Assembly: GCA_018712905.1 (NCBI GenBank)
Contig: DVGD01000287.1
Coordinates: 1 to 15,441, forward strand
DNA from: Candidatus Avoscillospira stercoripullorum
GTDB lineage: Bacteria > Bacillota > Clostridia > Oscillospirales > Oscillospiraceae
Direction: 5' to 3'
Length of the DNA: 15,441 nt
Part shown: in pieces, positions 7,463-14,392 of the stretch
Layout of the letters: each line of letters starts with the position of its first letter
How positions within the stretch are numbered: the stretch's first letter is position 1
Notes under the pieces: model-generated
Databases searched by the model: none
Told to the model about the DNA's origin: nothing
The model's input: the letters and a program-made list of their open reading frames with translations, nothing else
Position numbers and translations under genes: made by a program

Positions 7463-9526
7463 TCATTCCAGCATGAGCTGTCCCAGCTTCAGCGCCAGGG
7501 ACAGGGAAAACCACTTTTCCTCTCCCCCGTCAAATTGAATCACCACCACATCTCCACGCCGCTGCTTGATGACGCCCCGGCCAAAGGTCTGGTGCCGCAC
7601 CGCCTTTCCCACCTGGAATAGCTCCGCCGGTGGGGCAGGCGGTTTTTTCTTTCCGTCTGCTGGAAGCCTGCGCCGCTTTTCCTCCTTGCGCTTTGGAAAG
7701 ACCTCCTCAGCGAAGGTGGAGTAGCGCGTATCCTTGGTAAACCGCATGATCCACAGCTCCTGCTTGGCTCTGGTCATGGCCACGTAGAAGAGCCGCCGCT
7801 CCTCCTCGTAGCTCTCCCATGCCTCATCCCGGCGGCGGGTGGCGGGCACCGACCGGGGAAAAATCCCGTCGGCCACGTCCATGAGAATCACCCGCTCATA
7901 CTCCAAGCCCTTGCTGGCGTGGATGGTGGAGAGCACAATCCCCTCTGTGCCGCCGCCGGCTCTCGCGATCTCCTCCAGCTCCTGCAGCCGGCCAAGAAAC
8001 CGCAAAACCGTCGGTTCCTGCGCCCCCAAAAGCTCCAAAATCTCCGCCTTGCCCATGTCCATGCCGTGCTCTTGCAGGTAATCGCCGTAGCCCATATAGT
8101 GCACCAGGCGATAGACGGCACGGTCGGCCGCCTCCTCCCGCAGATGGGTGAAGTGGGTGTTCAGGGCGCGGCACTGCCGCCGGGTGTAGGGCGGCGTCTC
8201 CTCCAAGCCGGCGAGAAACGCCAGCATGGGAATCTCCCGCTGGGAAGCCGCCCGCTGGGCAAGCTGGCGGCTGATCCCCGCCCCCAGCTTATAGTAAAAG
8301 CTGAGAAACAGATCTCCGTCGGTGGGATCCAGGGAAAAGCGCAGCAGATCCGTGAGATCCCGCACCACGCGGCTGGAAAAGAAGCTCCCATCCATGGGGC
8401 GGGTGCGATAGGGGATGCCGCCGCGGGACAGGAGATCGATGAGCGGCAGGGCACTCTCATTGTCCCGGTAGAGCACCGCCGTCTCTTTGTCCGGCGCCTC
8501 GGCTACCTTGACAAGATAGCGAGCCTGCTGCAGCCGGTCATAGACCTCCACCGCCCGCGGCAGGGCGCTGCTCCCCCGCGTCGCCTTGAGATGCTTGGGA
8601 CGGCGGCTGGTATTTCTCTGAATAAATCGATCTGCCACGGCCACGATCTCCGCCACAGATCGGTAGTTTTGCTCCAGATAGAGCACCTTTGCGCCGGGAT
8701 AGCGGGCTTCAAACTCCGTCAGCGCCTGGGGATAGGCCGCCCGGAAGCCGTAGATGCTCTGATCCTCGTCGCCCACCATAAAAACGCTCGCGGCGCCCTG
8801 TGCCAGAACCTGGAGCAGCGCATGCTGGATCTTGGAGGTATCCTGGGCTTCGTCCACCAGGTAATGGCGATACTGGGACTGAATGGCCGCTCGAATCTGG
8901 GGGTAGCGGCGCAGGATTCGCAGGGCATAGACCATCTGATCGTCATAGTCCATGAGCCGCTGGCGCTCCATGGCGGTACAGTATGCCCGGAAAATGGGCG
9001 CAAAGGCTTCCCCCTCCACCTTCTGCTTCTCCAGCTCCTGGGCGGACAGCATCTGATTTTTGGCATAGGTGATGGCGGTCTGGAGCGCCCGGATGGTGCT
9101 CTCCCCGGCATAGTCGCCGGTCTGCTGGCGGTAGATGGACGCCAAAAGCGCGTTCTGCTGTCCCAAGTCGCTGAGCAGGGAGAAGGCCGTTCGCCCGGTG
9201 AGGCGCTGATAATGATAGAGAATGCGGCTGCAAACGCCGTTGATGGTGCGAAAGGCCAGCTGCTCTGCCTCCGCTTCCCCAAAAAAGGACGCGTACCGCG
9301 CCCGCATGTCCCTGGTGGCTGCCACCGTATAGGTCATGGTGAGGATTTCCCGAGGCGGCACGCCCTTGACGTGGAGGAGATACCCAATCCGGCTCACCAG
9401 CACCGTAGTTTTTCCGCTGCCCGGCACCGCCAGCAGCAGCACCGCACCCTCGGGTGCCTGCACGGCCGCTTCCTGCTGCTCGTCCAGCCGCAGGCCATAG
9501 GTTTTCCGAAATGCTTGATAATCCAT
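7463..9526 (-). CDS. UvrD/Rep-family (PcrA-like) ATP-dependent DNA helicase
   Basis: This is a superfamily 1A 3'-5' helicase of the UvrD/PcrA type, used in repair, replication-fork maintenance or transcription-coupled processes. With the start at 9526 it has 687 residues. The motifs are complete: Q-motif LDEQQEAAV, Walker A AVPGSGKTT (33-41), Walker B DEAQD (225-229), GDEDQSIYGFR (252-262), QNYRS (286-290), STIHASKGLEYE and RLFYVAMTRAK (578-588). After a basic, proline-rich linker the C-terminus (about 638-678) has the Tudor-like fold sequence VGKAVRHQTFGRGVIKQ, which in PcrA/UvrD contacts RNA polymerase. The ATG at 9526 is chosen for an AGGGGG site upstream; 17 further in-frame residues would run into the araC terminator. 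It is slightly shorter than typical PcrA (about 720-750) and the helicase body is divergent, so it may be a paralogue rather than the essential PcrA. Confidence 0.94.
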   Translation of the reverse strand: MDYQAFRKTYGLRLDEQQEAAVQAPEGAVLLLAVPGSGKTTVLVSRIGYLLHVKGVPPREILTMTYTVAATRDMRARYASFFGEAEAEQLAFRTINGVCSRILYHYQRLTGRTAFSLLSDLGQQNALLASIYRQQTGDYAGESTIRALQTAITYAKNQMLSAQELEKQKVEGEAFAPIFRAYCTAMERQRLMDYDDQMVYALRILRRYPQIRAAIQSQYRHYLVDEAQDTSKIQHALLQVLAQGAASVFMVGDEDQSIYGFRAAYPQALTEFEARYPGAKVLYLEQNYRSVAEIVAVADRFIQRNTSRRPKHLKATRGSSALPRAVEVYDRLQQARYLVKVAEAPDKETAVLYRDNESALPLIDLLSRGGIPYRTRPMDGSFFSSRVVRDLTDLLRFSLDPTDGDLFLSFYYKLGAGISRQLAQRAASQREIPMLAFLAGLEETPPYTRRQCRALNTHFTHLREEAADRAVYRLVHYMGYGDYLQEHGMDMGKAEILELLGAQEPTVLRFLGRLQELEEIARAGGGTEGIVLSTIHASKGLEYERVILMDVADGIFPRSVPATRRRDEAWESYEEERRLFYVAMTRAKQELWIMRFTKDTRYSTFAEEVFPKRKEEKRRRLPADGKKKPPAPPAELFQVGKAVRHQTFGRGVIKQRRGDVVVIQFDGGEEKWFSLSLALKLGQLMLE

Positions 9527-9550
9527 GCTTGCCCCCTGCCGCACCGGCGC

Positions 9551-9581
9551 AAAAAATGAGATGCAGGGAGGCTGCATCTCA
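9551..9581 (-). terminator. Rho-independent terminator of the AraC-type regulator
   Basis: On the minus strand TGAGATGCAG and CTGCATCTCA (9557-9581) form a perfect 10-bp stem with a five-base loop, followed directly by six T residues (9556-9551). It lies eight bases past the regulator's stop codon and 25 bases before the helicase start codon. The helicase therefore needs read-through or a promoter overlapping this hairpin. Confidence 0.92.
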
Positions 9582-9589
9582 AGGAGAAG

Positions 9590-10456
9590 TTAATCCACAA
9601 CTGTGCCGATGGAGAAATATTTCTTGGGGGATACCCCCATGCGCTCCTTAAAGACCTTGGAAAAATGCTGCTGGCTGCCAAAGCCCATGTCCAACGCCAG
9701 ATCCGTCAGGGGATACTGGGGATTCTGGTGCTTGAAGTCAATGGCCTTGCTGATGCGCACATATGTGATATAAGTCGAAACGCCAAGATTGAGGTGCTCT
9801 TGAAAGAGGCGGGTAAGATACCGCGCCGACACGCCCACCGCCTGCGCCACTTCGCTCACCGTGAGCTTGTCGCAAAAGTGCTCGTTGATATAGAGCACCG
9901 CCTCCATCAGGTACGGGTTCTCATAGAGCTCCCGGCGTCCCTCCTGCTCTGACTGCGCCATGAGATCCCGGGAAAAGATCAGACCCATCTGCGCCAGATA
10001 CAGCCGGATCATTTCGCTCTCATAATCCCGTTGGGCGCCCAGCTCCGCCTGGAGCCCCCGCACACAGGCCTCCAGCTGCGGCGAGCTCTTCCCCCGGAAG
10101 AATTTGCGGTTGCCCAGGGAAAGCTCCACCGAGAAGGCGGAATCCGACATGGGCATGGCAGGATTCCATGCAGGCTGAAAGGACTGACTGTGAAAATGCG
10201 TCTGAAGAACACGGGATTTGCCTTGCCGCACATCGTTGCTGTGGGGAATGTCCGGAAATACCACCAAATATTCCCCCGCGGAAATGGAATGAGGCTCCCC
10301 CAAAATCGGAATGATGACGCAGCCGCTCAGGCAGATCATCAGCTCGATGCTCCGGTGCAAATGGGTGGAGAAATGGAAATGGTCTGGAAAGACCTGCTCC
10401 AAGACGTTGTCCACCAAAACCTGCTGGACGCAGTTCGATAGTAAAGGTTGATTCAC
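9590..10456 (-). CDS. AraC-family transcriptional regulator (cupin sensor plus double HTH)
   Basis: The protein has 288 residues. The N-terminal part (about 20-95) has the cupin pattern of sugar-sensing AraC regulators: HFHFSTHLHRSIELMICLSG, then ISAGEYLVVFPDIPHS. The C-terminal 100 residues form the two helix-turn-helix units, first LTVSEVAQAVGVSARYLTRL (198-217), then YPLTDLALDMGFGSQQHFSK (248-267), ending with GVSPKKY. Such proteins usually activate adjacent sugar genes when a sugar is bound. It diverges from the binding-protein/permease/GH112 operon, the usual arrangement for a local activator, so control of that operon is a strong inference. The start is GTG at 10456 with GGGAG eight bases upstream. 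It has its own promoter and terminator. The true ligand is unknown; the disaccharide split by the GH112 enzyme or one of its monosaccharides is the best guess. Confidence 0.93.
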   Translation of the reverse strand: MNQPLLSNCVQQVLVDNVLEQVFPDHFHFSTHLHRSIELMICLSGCVIIPILGEPHSISAGEYLVVFPDIPHSNDVRQGKSRVLQTHFHSQSFQPAWNPAMPMSDSAFSVELSLGNRKFFRGKSSPQLEACVRGLQAELGAQRDYESEMIRLYLAQMGLIFSRDLMAQSEQEGRRELYENPYLMEAVLYINEHFCDKLTVSEVAQAVGVSARYLTRLFQEHLNLGVSTYITYVRISKAIDFKHQNPQYPLTDLALDMGFGSQQHFSKVFKERMGVSPKKYFSIGTVVD

Positions 10457-10515
10457 CGAGCCATCTCCCTCTTCCTATGGTCAGATCGCATAAACAACAG
10501 CCGTTAATTTTTGTT

Positions 10516-10544
10516 ATTTTAACATAAGCCGGTGGAATTTTCAA
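10516..10544 (-). promoter_or_regulatory. Promoter of the AraC-type regulator
   Basis: On the minus strand TTGAAA (10539-10544), a 17-base spacer and TAAAAT (10516-10521) with an extended TG element (TGT before TAAAAT). An inverted repeat, TGTTA-TTT-TAACA (10512-10524), overlaps the -10 box and could be a control site. The leader to the GTG start is about 50 bases. Confidence 0.75.
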
Positions 10545-10696
10545 GCTTATTTTTGTCATTCCATCCATACAGGATTGAATTGCATCAATAATTTCCCATT
10601 ATTATCCATTTCGGGTTGTTATATTGCATAAATCAAATCGTCCCAAATTATAGAAATTGTATGAAATTCCAGAAGCAGTTCCGAAATATATAAATC

Positions 10697-10750
10697 TTGA
10701 CAAAAATGCGTCAATTTTTGAAAGTATTCCCGTCAAACGGCCGATATACT
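10697..10750 (+). promoter_or_regulatory. Probable control region of the sugar operon
   Basis: A perfect -35 TTGACA lies at 10697-10702, but the bases 17 to 19 downstream make only a poor -10. A good -10, TATACT, lies at 10745-10750 but lacks a -35. CGTCAA occurs at 10709-10714 and again at 10731-10736, 22 bases apart in the same orientation, the two-turn spacing common for AraC-type sites. TTGAC-N8-GTCAA (10697-10714) is also an inverted repeat. A weak promoter with repeats nearby fits activator-dependent control. The rest of the 414-base gap (10545-10690) is AT-rich without a gene. Confidence 0.45.
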
Positions 10751-10782
10751 GGAACTAATCAAGCGGTTGATCCAATTTCCCA

Positions 10783-10813
10783 CGCCTCCGATTTTCTCCT
10801 TGCCTTGGAGGCG
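10783..10813 (+). other. Stem-loop in the leader of the binding-protein mRNA
   Basis: CGCCTCC (10783-10789) and GGAGGCG (10807-10813) are exact complements around a 17-base loop. A second small stem (GCCGGAGC / GCTTCCGC, imperfect) follows. They lie 57 bases before the start codon, with the GGAGGT ribosome binding site (10859-10864) left free. A role in mRNA stability is possible; no known riboswitch is recognised. Confidence 0.4.
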
Positions 10814-10870
10814 CCGGAGCCAGCTTCCGCTTTCAGTGCCCCATTATTATTATCATCAGGAGGTAGAGAA

Positions 10871-12268
10871 ATGAAATTCAAAAAAGTCCTTGCGCTGCTC
10901 CTCGCTCTGATGCTGGTTGTCACCGTGTTTGCTGGCTGCGCCAACAATTCCGGCGACACCACCACCGACACCAACAACACCACCGACACCACTAATACCA
11001 CCGATACCACCGATACCACCGACACCACTGACACGACGGAAGCCACCACCATCCAGGTTGCCGCCATCGAGACCGCTTACGGCGCCGATGTCTGGACTGA
11101 GATCGCCAACGCCTTCACCGAGGCCACCGGCATCAACGTTGACCTGGTTGTCGACCGCAACCTGGAAGACGTCATCGGCCCCGCCATGCAGGGCGGCGAC
11201 TATCCCGACGTCATCCATCTGGCCACCGGTCGTGAAGCCGGCCTGACCGAGCAGTTCATCAAGGATAAGAACATCCTCGACATCACCGATGTGCTCTCCA
11301 TGACCGTGCCCGGCGAGGACACCATTGTCTCCGACAAGATTGCCGGCGGCTTCACCGAGACCTCCCTCACCAACCCCTATGGCGACGGCAAGACCTATCT
11401 CGCCCCCATGTTCTACTCTCCCTGCGGCCTGTTCTACAACGCCGGTCTCTTTGCGGAAAAGGGCTGGGAAGTGCCTCAGACCTGGGACGAGATGTGGGAG
11501 CTGGGCGACAAGGCCATGGAAGAGGGCATCTACCTCTTCACCTACCCCACCACCGGCTACTTTGACGCCTTCTTCTATGCGCTGATGTACGTGGCCGGCG
11601 GCCCCGAGTTCTTCAACGAAGCCACCGTCTACACCGAGGGCATTTGGGACACCGAGCCCGCCCAGACCTGCTTCGACATCGTGGAGAAGCTGGCTTCCTA
11701 CACCAACCCCATCACCACTGCACAGGCCAACGACCAGGACTTCACCATGAACCAGCAGCTGGTGCTCGACAACAAGGCGCTGTTCATGCCCAACGGTACC
11801 TGGATCGTGGGCGAGATGGCCGAGGCGCCCCGCGCCGATGGCTTTGAGTGGGGCATGACCGCTCTGCCCGCCGTCACCGAGGGCGGCGACCGCTACAGCT
11901 ACACCTGGTTCGAGCAGATGTGGATCCCCGCCGGCGCGGAAAACCCTGACGCCGCCAAGCAGTTCGTGGCTTTCATGTACAGCGATGTGGCCTGCGAGAT
12001 CTTTGCCAAGTATGGCGCCATCCAGCCTGTGCTGGGCATCGCCGACACCCTCGAGGGCGACAACAAGCTCTTCTACTCCATCTATGACGACGGCGCCAAG
12101 GCCGCCATGGGCAACTTCGCCGCTTACAAGTCCGTTGCCGGTCTCGGCACCGTGCGCGAAGTGTTCTTCGATCCCGTCAACAGCCTGGTCTCCGGCTCCA
12201 TCACCAGGGATGACTGGATCAACGGCATTAAGACCGCCAGCGATCAGATGAGAGCCAACCTCGCATAA
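10871..12268 (+). CDS. ABC transporter sugar-binding lipoprotein (family 1, CUT1)
   Basis: This is an extracytoplasmic solute-binding protein that captures an oligosaccharide and delivers it to the two permeases encoded next. The 465-residue product starts MKFKKVLALLLALMLVVTVF, a lipoprotein signal peptide with lipobox FAGC and lipidated Cys23. A low-complexity Thr/Asp/Asn tether (29-60) follows, then the periplasmic-binding fold: IQVAAIETAYGADVWTEIAN, a YPDVIHLATG ligand-region motif, YLAPMFYSPCGLFYNAGLF and PQTWDEMWELGDKA, as in family 1 (MalE/UgpB-like) proteins. The ATG at 10871 is chosen because AGGAGGT lies six bases upstream and the signal peptide begins there; the open frame extends 58 codons further but without a site. 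Many aromatic residues (W, Y, F) fit a sugar site. The GH112 gene downstream suggests galacto-N-biose or lacto-N-biose as ligand; this is inferred. Confidence 0.95.
   Translation: MKFKKVLALLLALMLVVTVFAGCANNSGDTTTDTNNTTDTTNTTDTTDTTDTTDTTEATTIQVAAIETAYGADVWTEIANAFTEATGINVDLVVDRNLEDVIGPAMQGGDYPDVIHLATGREAGLTEQFIKDKNILDITDVLSMTVPGEDTIVSDKIAGGFTETSLTNPYGDGKTYLAPMFYSPCGLFYNAGLFAEKGWEVPQTWDEMWELGDKAMEEGIYLFTYPTTGYFDAFFYALMYVAGGPEFFNEATVYTEGIWDTEPAQTCFDIVEKLASYTNPITTAQANDQDFTMNQQLVLDNKALFMPNGTWIVGEMAEAPRADGFEWGMTALPAVTEGGDRYSYTWFEQMWIPAGAENPDAAKQFVAFMYSDVACEIFAKYGAIQPVLGIADTLEGDNKLFYSIYDDGAKAAMGNFAAYKSVAGLGTVREVFFDPVNSLVSGSITRDDWINGIKTASDQMRANLA
10955..11050 (+). repeat. Tandem 9-base repeats encoding a Thr/Asp linker
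   Basis: The nine-base unit GAY-ACC-ACY, encoding Asp-Thr-Thr with Asn variants, recurs in tandem and gives residues 29-60 almost entirely of T, D and N. The linker holds the sugar-binding domain away from the lipid anchor across the thick wall. Repeats this regular can gain or lose units by slippage in steps of three residues without breaking the frame. Confidence 0.85.
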
Positions 12269-12287
12269 TTGAATTTGCCGTACCGTC

Positions 12288-12323
12288 TTGGGGGACGATG
12301 AGCGCCTGCTCAGCGTCCCCCAA
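12288..12323 (+). other. Intercistronic hairpin between binding protein and permease genes
   Basis: TTGGGGGACG (12288-12297) pairs with CGTCCCCCAA (12314-12323). After one A-G mismatch the stem continues with TGAGC/GCTCA around a GCCT loop, giving about 15 pairs. No T-run follows, so it is not a full terminator. It begins 19 bases past the stop codon. Such hairpins after binding-protein genes protect the upstream message from 3' decay or partly stop transcription, so the binding protein is made in excess over the permeases. Confidence 0.85.
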
Positions 12324-12373
12324 TCCCCATGAGAAGAAAGAGATCCTAAATTGTTCGGAAAGGAGCTGCGCTC

Positions 12374-13258
12374 GTGGAAAAGAACAAAGGTCGCAGCCGG
12401 TTTATTGTCCTTTGTGTCGCGCCTGCTGTCATCCTGTTTGTCATCTTCATGATCTATCCCACGCTGAACGTGTTCCGCATGTCCCTCTATGAGCGGGGTG
12501 CCTACTCCCCCACGGAGACCTTCGTCGGCTTTAACAACTTCAAGTCCCTGATCTCCGACGCCAACTTCATCCGCTCCATGCAGAACACCATTCTCCTCAT
12601 CGTGGTGGTCACCATCATCACCTTCGCCCTGGCGCTGGTTTTCGCTGGCATCCTCACCCGGGAGAAAATCCGCGGCAAAGAGTTCCTGCGGGTGGTTTTC
12701 TACATCCCCAACATTCTCTCCGTGGTCGTCATTTCCGGTATCTTCTCGGCCATCTATCAGCCCGAAAACGGCATGCTCAACAGCATACTCTCCATGATTA
12801 AGGGCGAGACGGTCACAATTCTCTGGAAGGGCGAAAGCCTGGTCATGGTGAGCCTGATCATCGCCATGGTCTGGCAGGCCATCGGCTACTACATGGTCAT
12901 GTACATGGCCTCCATGGCCGCCGTGCCCCAGAGCCTCTATGAGTCCGCCGGTCTGGACGGCGCCGGACGCATCACCCAGTTCTTCCAGATCACCATTCCT
13001 CTGATCTGGACCAATATCCGCACCACCCTCACCTTCTTCATCATCTCCACCATCAACATGGCCTTCCTCTTCGTCAAGGCCATGACCAGCGGCGGCCCCA
13101 ACGGCGCGTCCGAGGTCGCACTCTCCTATATGTACGGCCAGAAGGATGCCGGCCTCTATGGCTACTCCATGGCCATTGGCGTGGTGATCTTCCTGTTCTC
13201 CTTCCTCCTCTCGGCACTGGTGAACAAGGTTACCAAGCGTACCCCCCTGGAATTCTGA
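12374..13258 (+). CDS. Carbohydrate ABC transporter permease, MalF/UgpA type
   Basis: First membrane subunit of a CUT1 sugar importer. The 294 residues contain six hydrophobic segments (about 11-33, 71-95, 106-128, 156-180, 212-238, 263-285). The cytoplasmic EAA loop, ESAGLDGAGRITQFFQITIP (190-209), docks the ATPase; here the first residues read Glu-Ser-Ala rather than Glu-Ala-Ala. It begins with GTG, chosen because AAGGAG lies eight bases upstream. There is no long periplasmic P2 loop as in MalF, so it is closer to UgpA. It lies 105 bases after the binding-protein gene, beyond the hairpin, and 15 bases before the second permease. No ATPase gene is seen in the operon. Confidence 0.95.
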   Translation: MEKNKGRSRFIVLCVAPAVILFVIFMIYPTLNVFRMSLYERGAYSPTETFVGFNNFKSLISDANFIRSMQNTILLIVVVTIITFALALVFAGILTREKIRGKEFLRVVFYIPNILSVVVISGIFSAIYQPENGMLNSILSMIKGETVTILWKGESLVMVSLIIAMVWQAIGYYMVMYMASMAAVPQSLYESAGLDGAGRITQFFQITIPLIWTNIRTTLTFFIISTINMAFLFVKAMTSGGPNGASEVALSYMYGQKDAGLYGYSMAIGVVIFLFSFLLSALVNKVTKRTPLEF

Positions 13259-13273
13259 GAGGAGGCACTGGCT

Positions 13274-14170
13274 TTGAAAGAAAAGGAAAAGCTTAACCAT
13301 CATTCCGGCGATACACTCTACAAGGTGTTTATCTACGTGGTGCTCATCCTTCTGGCTGTGAGTATCATCGTCCCGGTTCTGTGGGTCTTTATGGCCTCCA
13401 TCAAGCAGAACAGCGAGTTCTACGGCAATCCCTGGGCGCTTCCCCTGGGCTTTTACTGGCAGAACTTCGTCAATGCCTGGACCACCGCGAAGATGGGCGA
13501 CTATATGCTCAACTCCGTGCTGGTCACCGCTCTGGCACTGGCCATTCTGTTGGTGGTGGCACTGCCTGCCGCCTACTGCCTGTCCCGCTTCAAGTTCTGG
13601 GGCGGAAAGTTCCTCAACACCGCCTTTATGGCCGGCCTCTTCATCAATGTCAACTACATTGTCGTGCCCATCTTCCTGATGCTTCGCGACGGCGACACCT
13701 TCCTCAAGAACACCTTCGGAACCTCGTTCCTCCTCAACAATCTGGTGGTTCTCGCCATTGTCTATGCTGCCACGGCGCTGCCCTTTACCATCTACCTCCT
13801 CTCGGGCTACTTCGCCACCCTGGCGCATGACTACGAGGAAGCTGCCTACATCGACGGCGCAGGCTATGGCCGCACCATGATTAAGATCATCTTCCCCATG
13901 GCGCAGCCCTCCATCATCACCATTATCCTCTTTAACTTCCTCTCCTTCTGGAACGAGTACATCATCTCCATGACCTTGATGAGCTCCGCCACCGGCGCCA
14001 AGACGCTGCCGGTCGGCCTCCTCAACCTGATGCAGGCGCAGCAGTCTGCCGCGCAGTACGGCACCATGTACGCCGGCCTCGTGCTGGTGATGCTGCCCAC
14101 GCTGATCCTCTATATCTGCGTGCAGAAGAAGCTCATCCAGGGCATGACCGTCGGCGGACTGAAAGGATAA
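13274..14170 (+). CDS. Carbohydrate ABC transporter permease, MalG/UgpE type
   Basis: Second membrane subunit of the importer. The 298 residues have six hydrophobic segments, the first at about 17-41. The EAA loop is EEAAYIDGAGYGRTMIKIIF (188-207) followed by PMAQPS, a better match to the consensus than in its partner. The C-terminus KKLIQGMTVGGLKG is the conserved tail of MalG-type subunits (Q-G-x-T-x-G-G-x-K-G). The start codon is TTG at 13274 with GGAGG eight bases upstream; no nearer ATG or GTG has a site. It forms a heterodimer with the product of the preceding gene, only 15 bases away, and is followed after eight bases by the small membrane protein gene, so translation is probably coupled along the operon. 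Confidence 0.95.
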   Translation: MKEKEKLNHHSGDTLYKVFIYVVLILLAVSIIVPVLWVFMASIKQNSEFYGNPWALPLGFYWQNFVNAWTTAKMGDYMLNSVLVTALALAILLVVALPAAYCLSRFKFWGGKFLNTAFMAGLFINVNYIVVPIFLMLRDGDTFLKNTFGTSFLLNNLVVLAIVYAATALPFTIYLLSGYFATLAHDYEEAAYIDGAGYGRTMIKIIFPMAQPSIITIILFNFLSFWNEYIISMTLMSSATGAKTLPVGLLNLMQAQQSAAQYGTMYAGLVLVMLPTLILYICVQKKLIQGMTVGGLKG

Positions 14171-14178
14171 GGTGCCCT

Positions 14179-14376
14179 ATGAAATTTTGGAAAGAACATA
14201 TGCCGCTTCGGGCGGCTCTGATGCTGATTTTCTTCTTGGCGGGAATGGGACTTGTGATTTTCGGGTGGACCATGACCGGCAAAATGAGTGGTCTGATCAT
14301 TATGATCGTCGGCCTTATTTTACTCCTCACGGCGCTGTTGCTCTATAATAAGCCCTTTGAGGATCCCAAACGGTAA
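14179..14376 (+). CDS. Small two-helix membrane protein of unknown function
   Basis: I do not recognise a family. The 65 residues start MKFWKEHMPLRAAL and contain two predicted transmembrane helices (about 10-29 and 37-57) joined by a short TGKM turn. Both ends are charged (KFWKEH at the N-terminus, NKPFEDPKR at the C-terminus), so both probably face the cytoplasm. The start has AAGGTG close upstream. The gene sits eight bases after the permease and 16 before the phosphorylase gene, all in one direction, so it is expressed with the sugar system. The tight fit, two hydrophobic helices and charged ends support a real gene rather than a chance frame. An accessory role with the transporter is possible but unproven. 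Confidence 0.8.
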   Translation: MKFWKEHMPLRAALMLIFFLAGMGLVIFGWTMTGKMSGLIIMIVGLILLLTALLLYNKPFEDPKR

Positions 14377-14392
14377 TGAAAAGGAGACTGCA

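Noticed and set aside
7284..7538. 84-codon frame across the hairpin region
   Set aside because: It reads through the palindromes and into the antisense of the helicase; no ribosome binding site or recognisable sequence.
7919..9559. 546-codon plus-strand frame opposite the helicase
   Set aside because: Shadow of the helicase gene; the minus-strand reading has every SF1 helicase motif.
9527..9577. 17-residue extension of the helicase start
   Set aside because: It would begin inside the araC terminator hairpin; the ATG at 9526 has a purine-rich site and begins the family-like sequence.
10444..10465. Three-codon ATG-GCT-CGG-TGA frame overlapping the GTG start of the AraC-type gene
   Set aside because: The purine-rich site lies directly against its ATG with no spacing, so initiation there is unlikely; probably coincidence.
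10697..10870. 58-codon N-terminal extension of the binding protein
   Set aside because: It would bury the lipoprotein signal peptide and has no ribosome binding site; the ATG at 10871 has AGGAGGT.
10457..10870. Catabolite-repression cre site in front of the sugar operon
   Set aside because: I looked for a TGWAANCGNTNWCA-like sequence and saw no convincing match.
10856..13828. 990-codon open frame on the minus strand opposite the binding protein and permease genes
   Set aside because: It is codon-aligned antisense to three well-supported genes, with repetitive Gly/Val/His composition and no family motifs.
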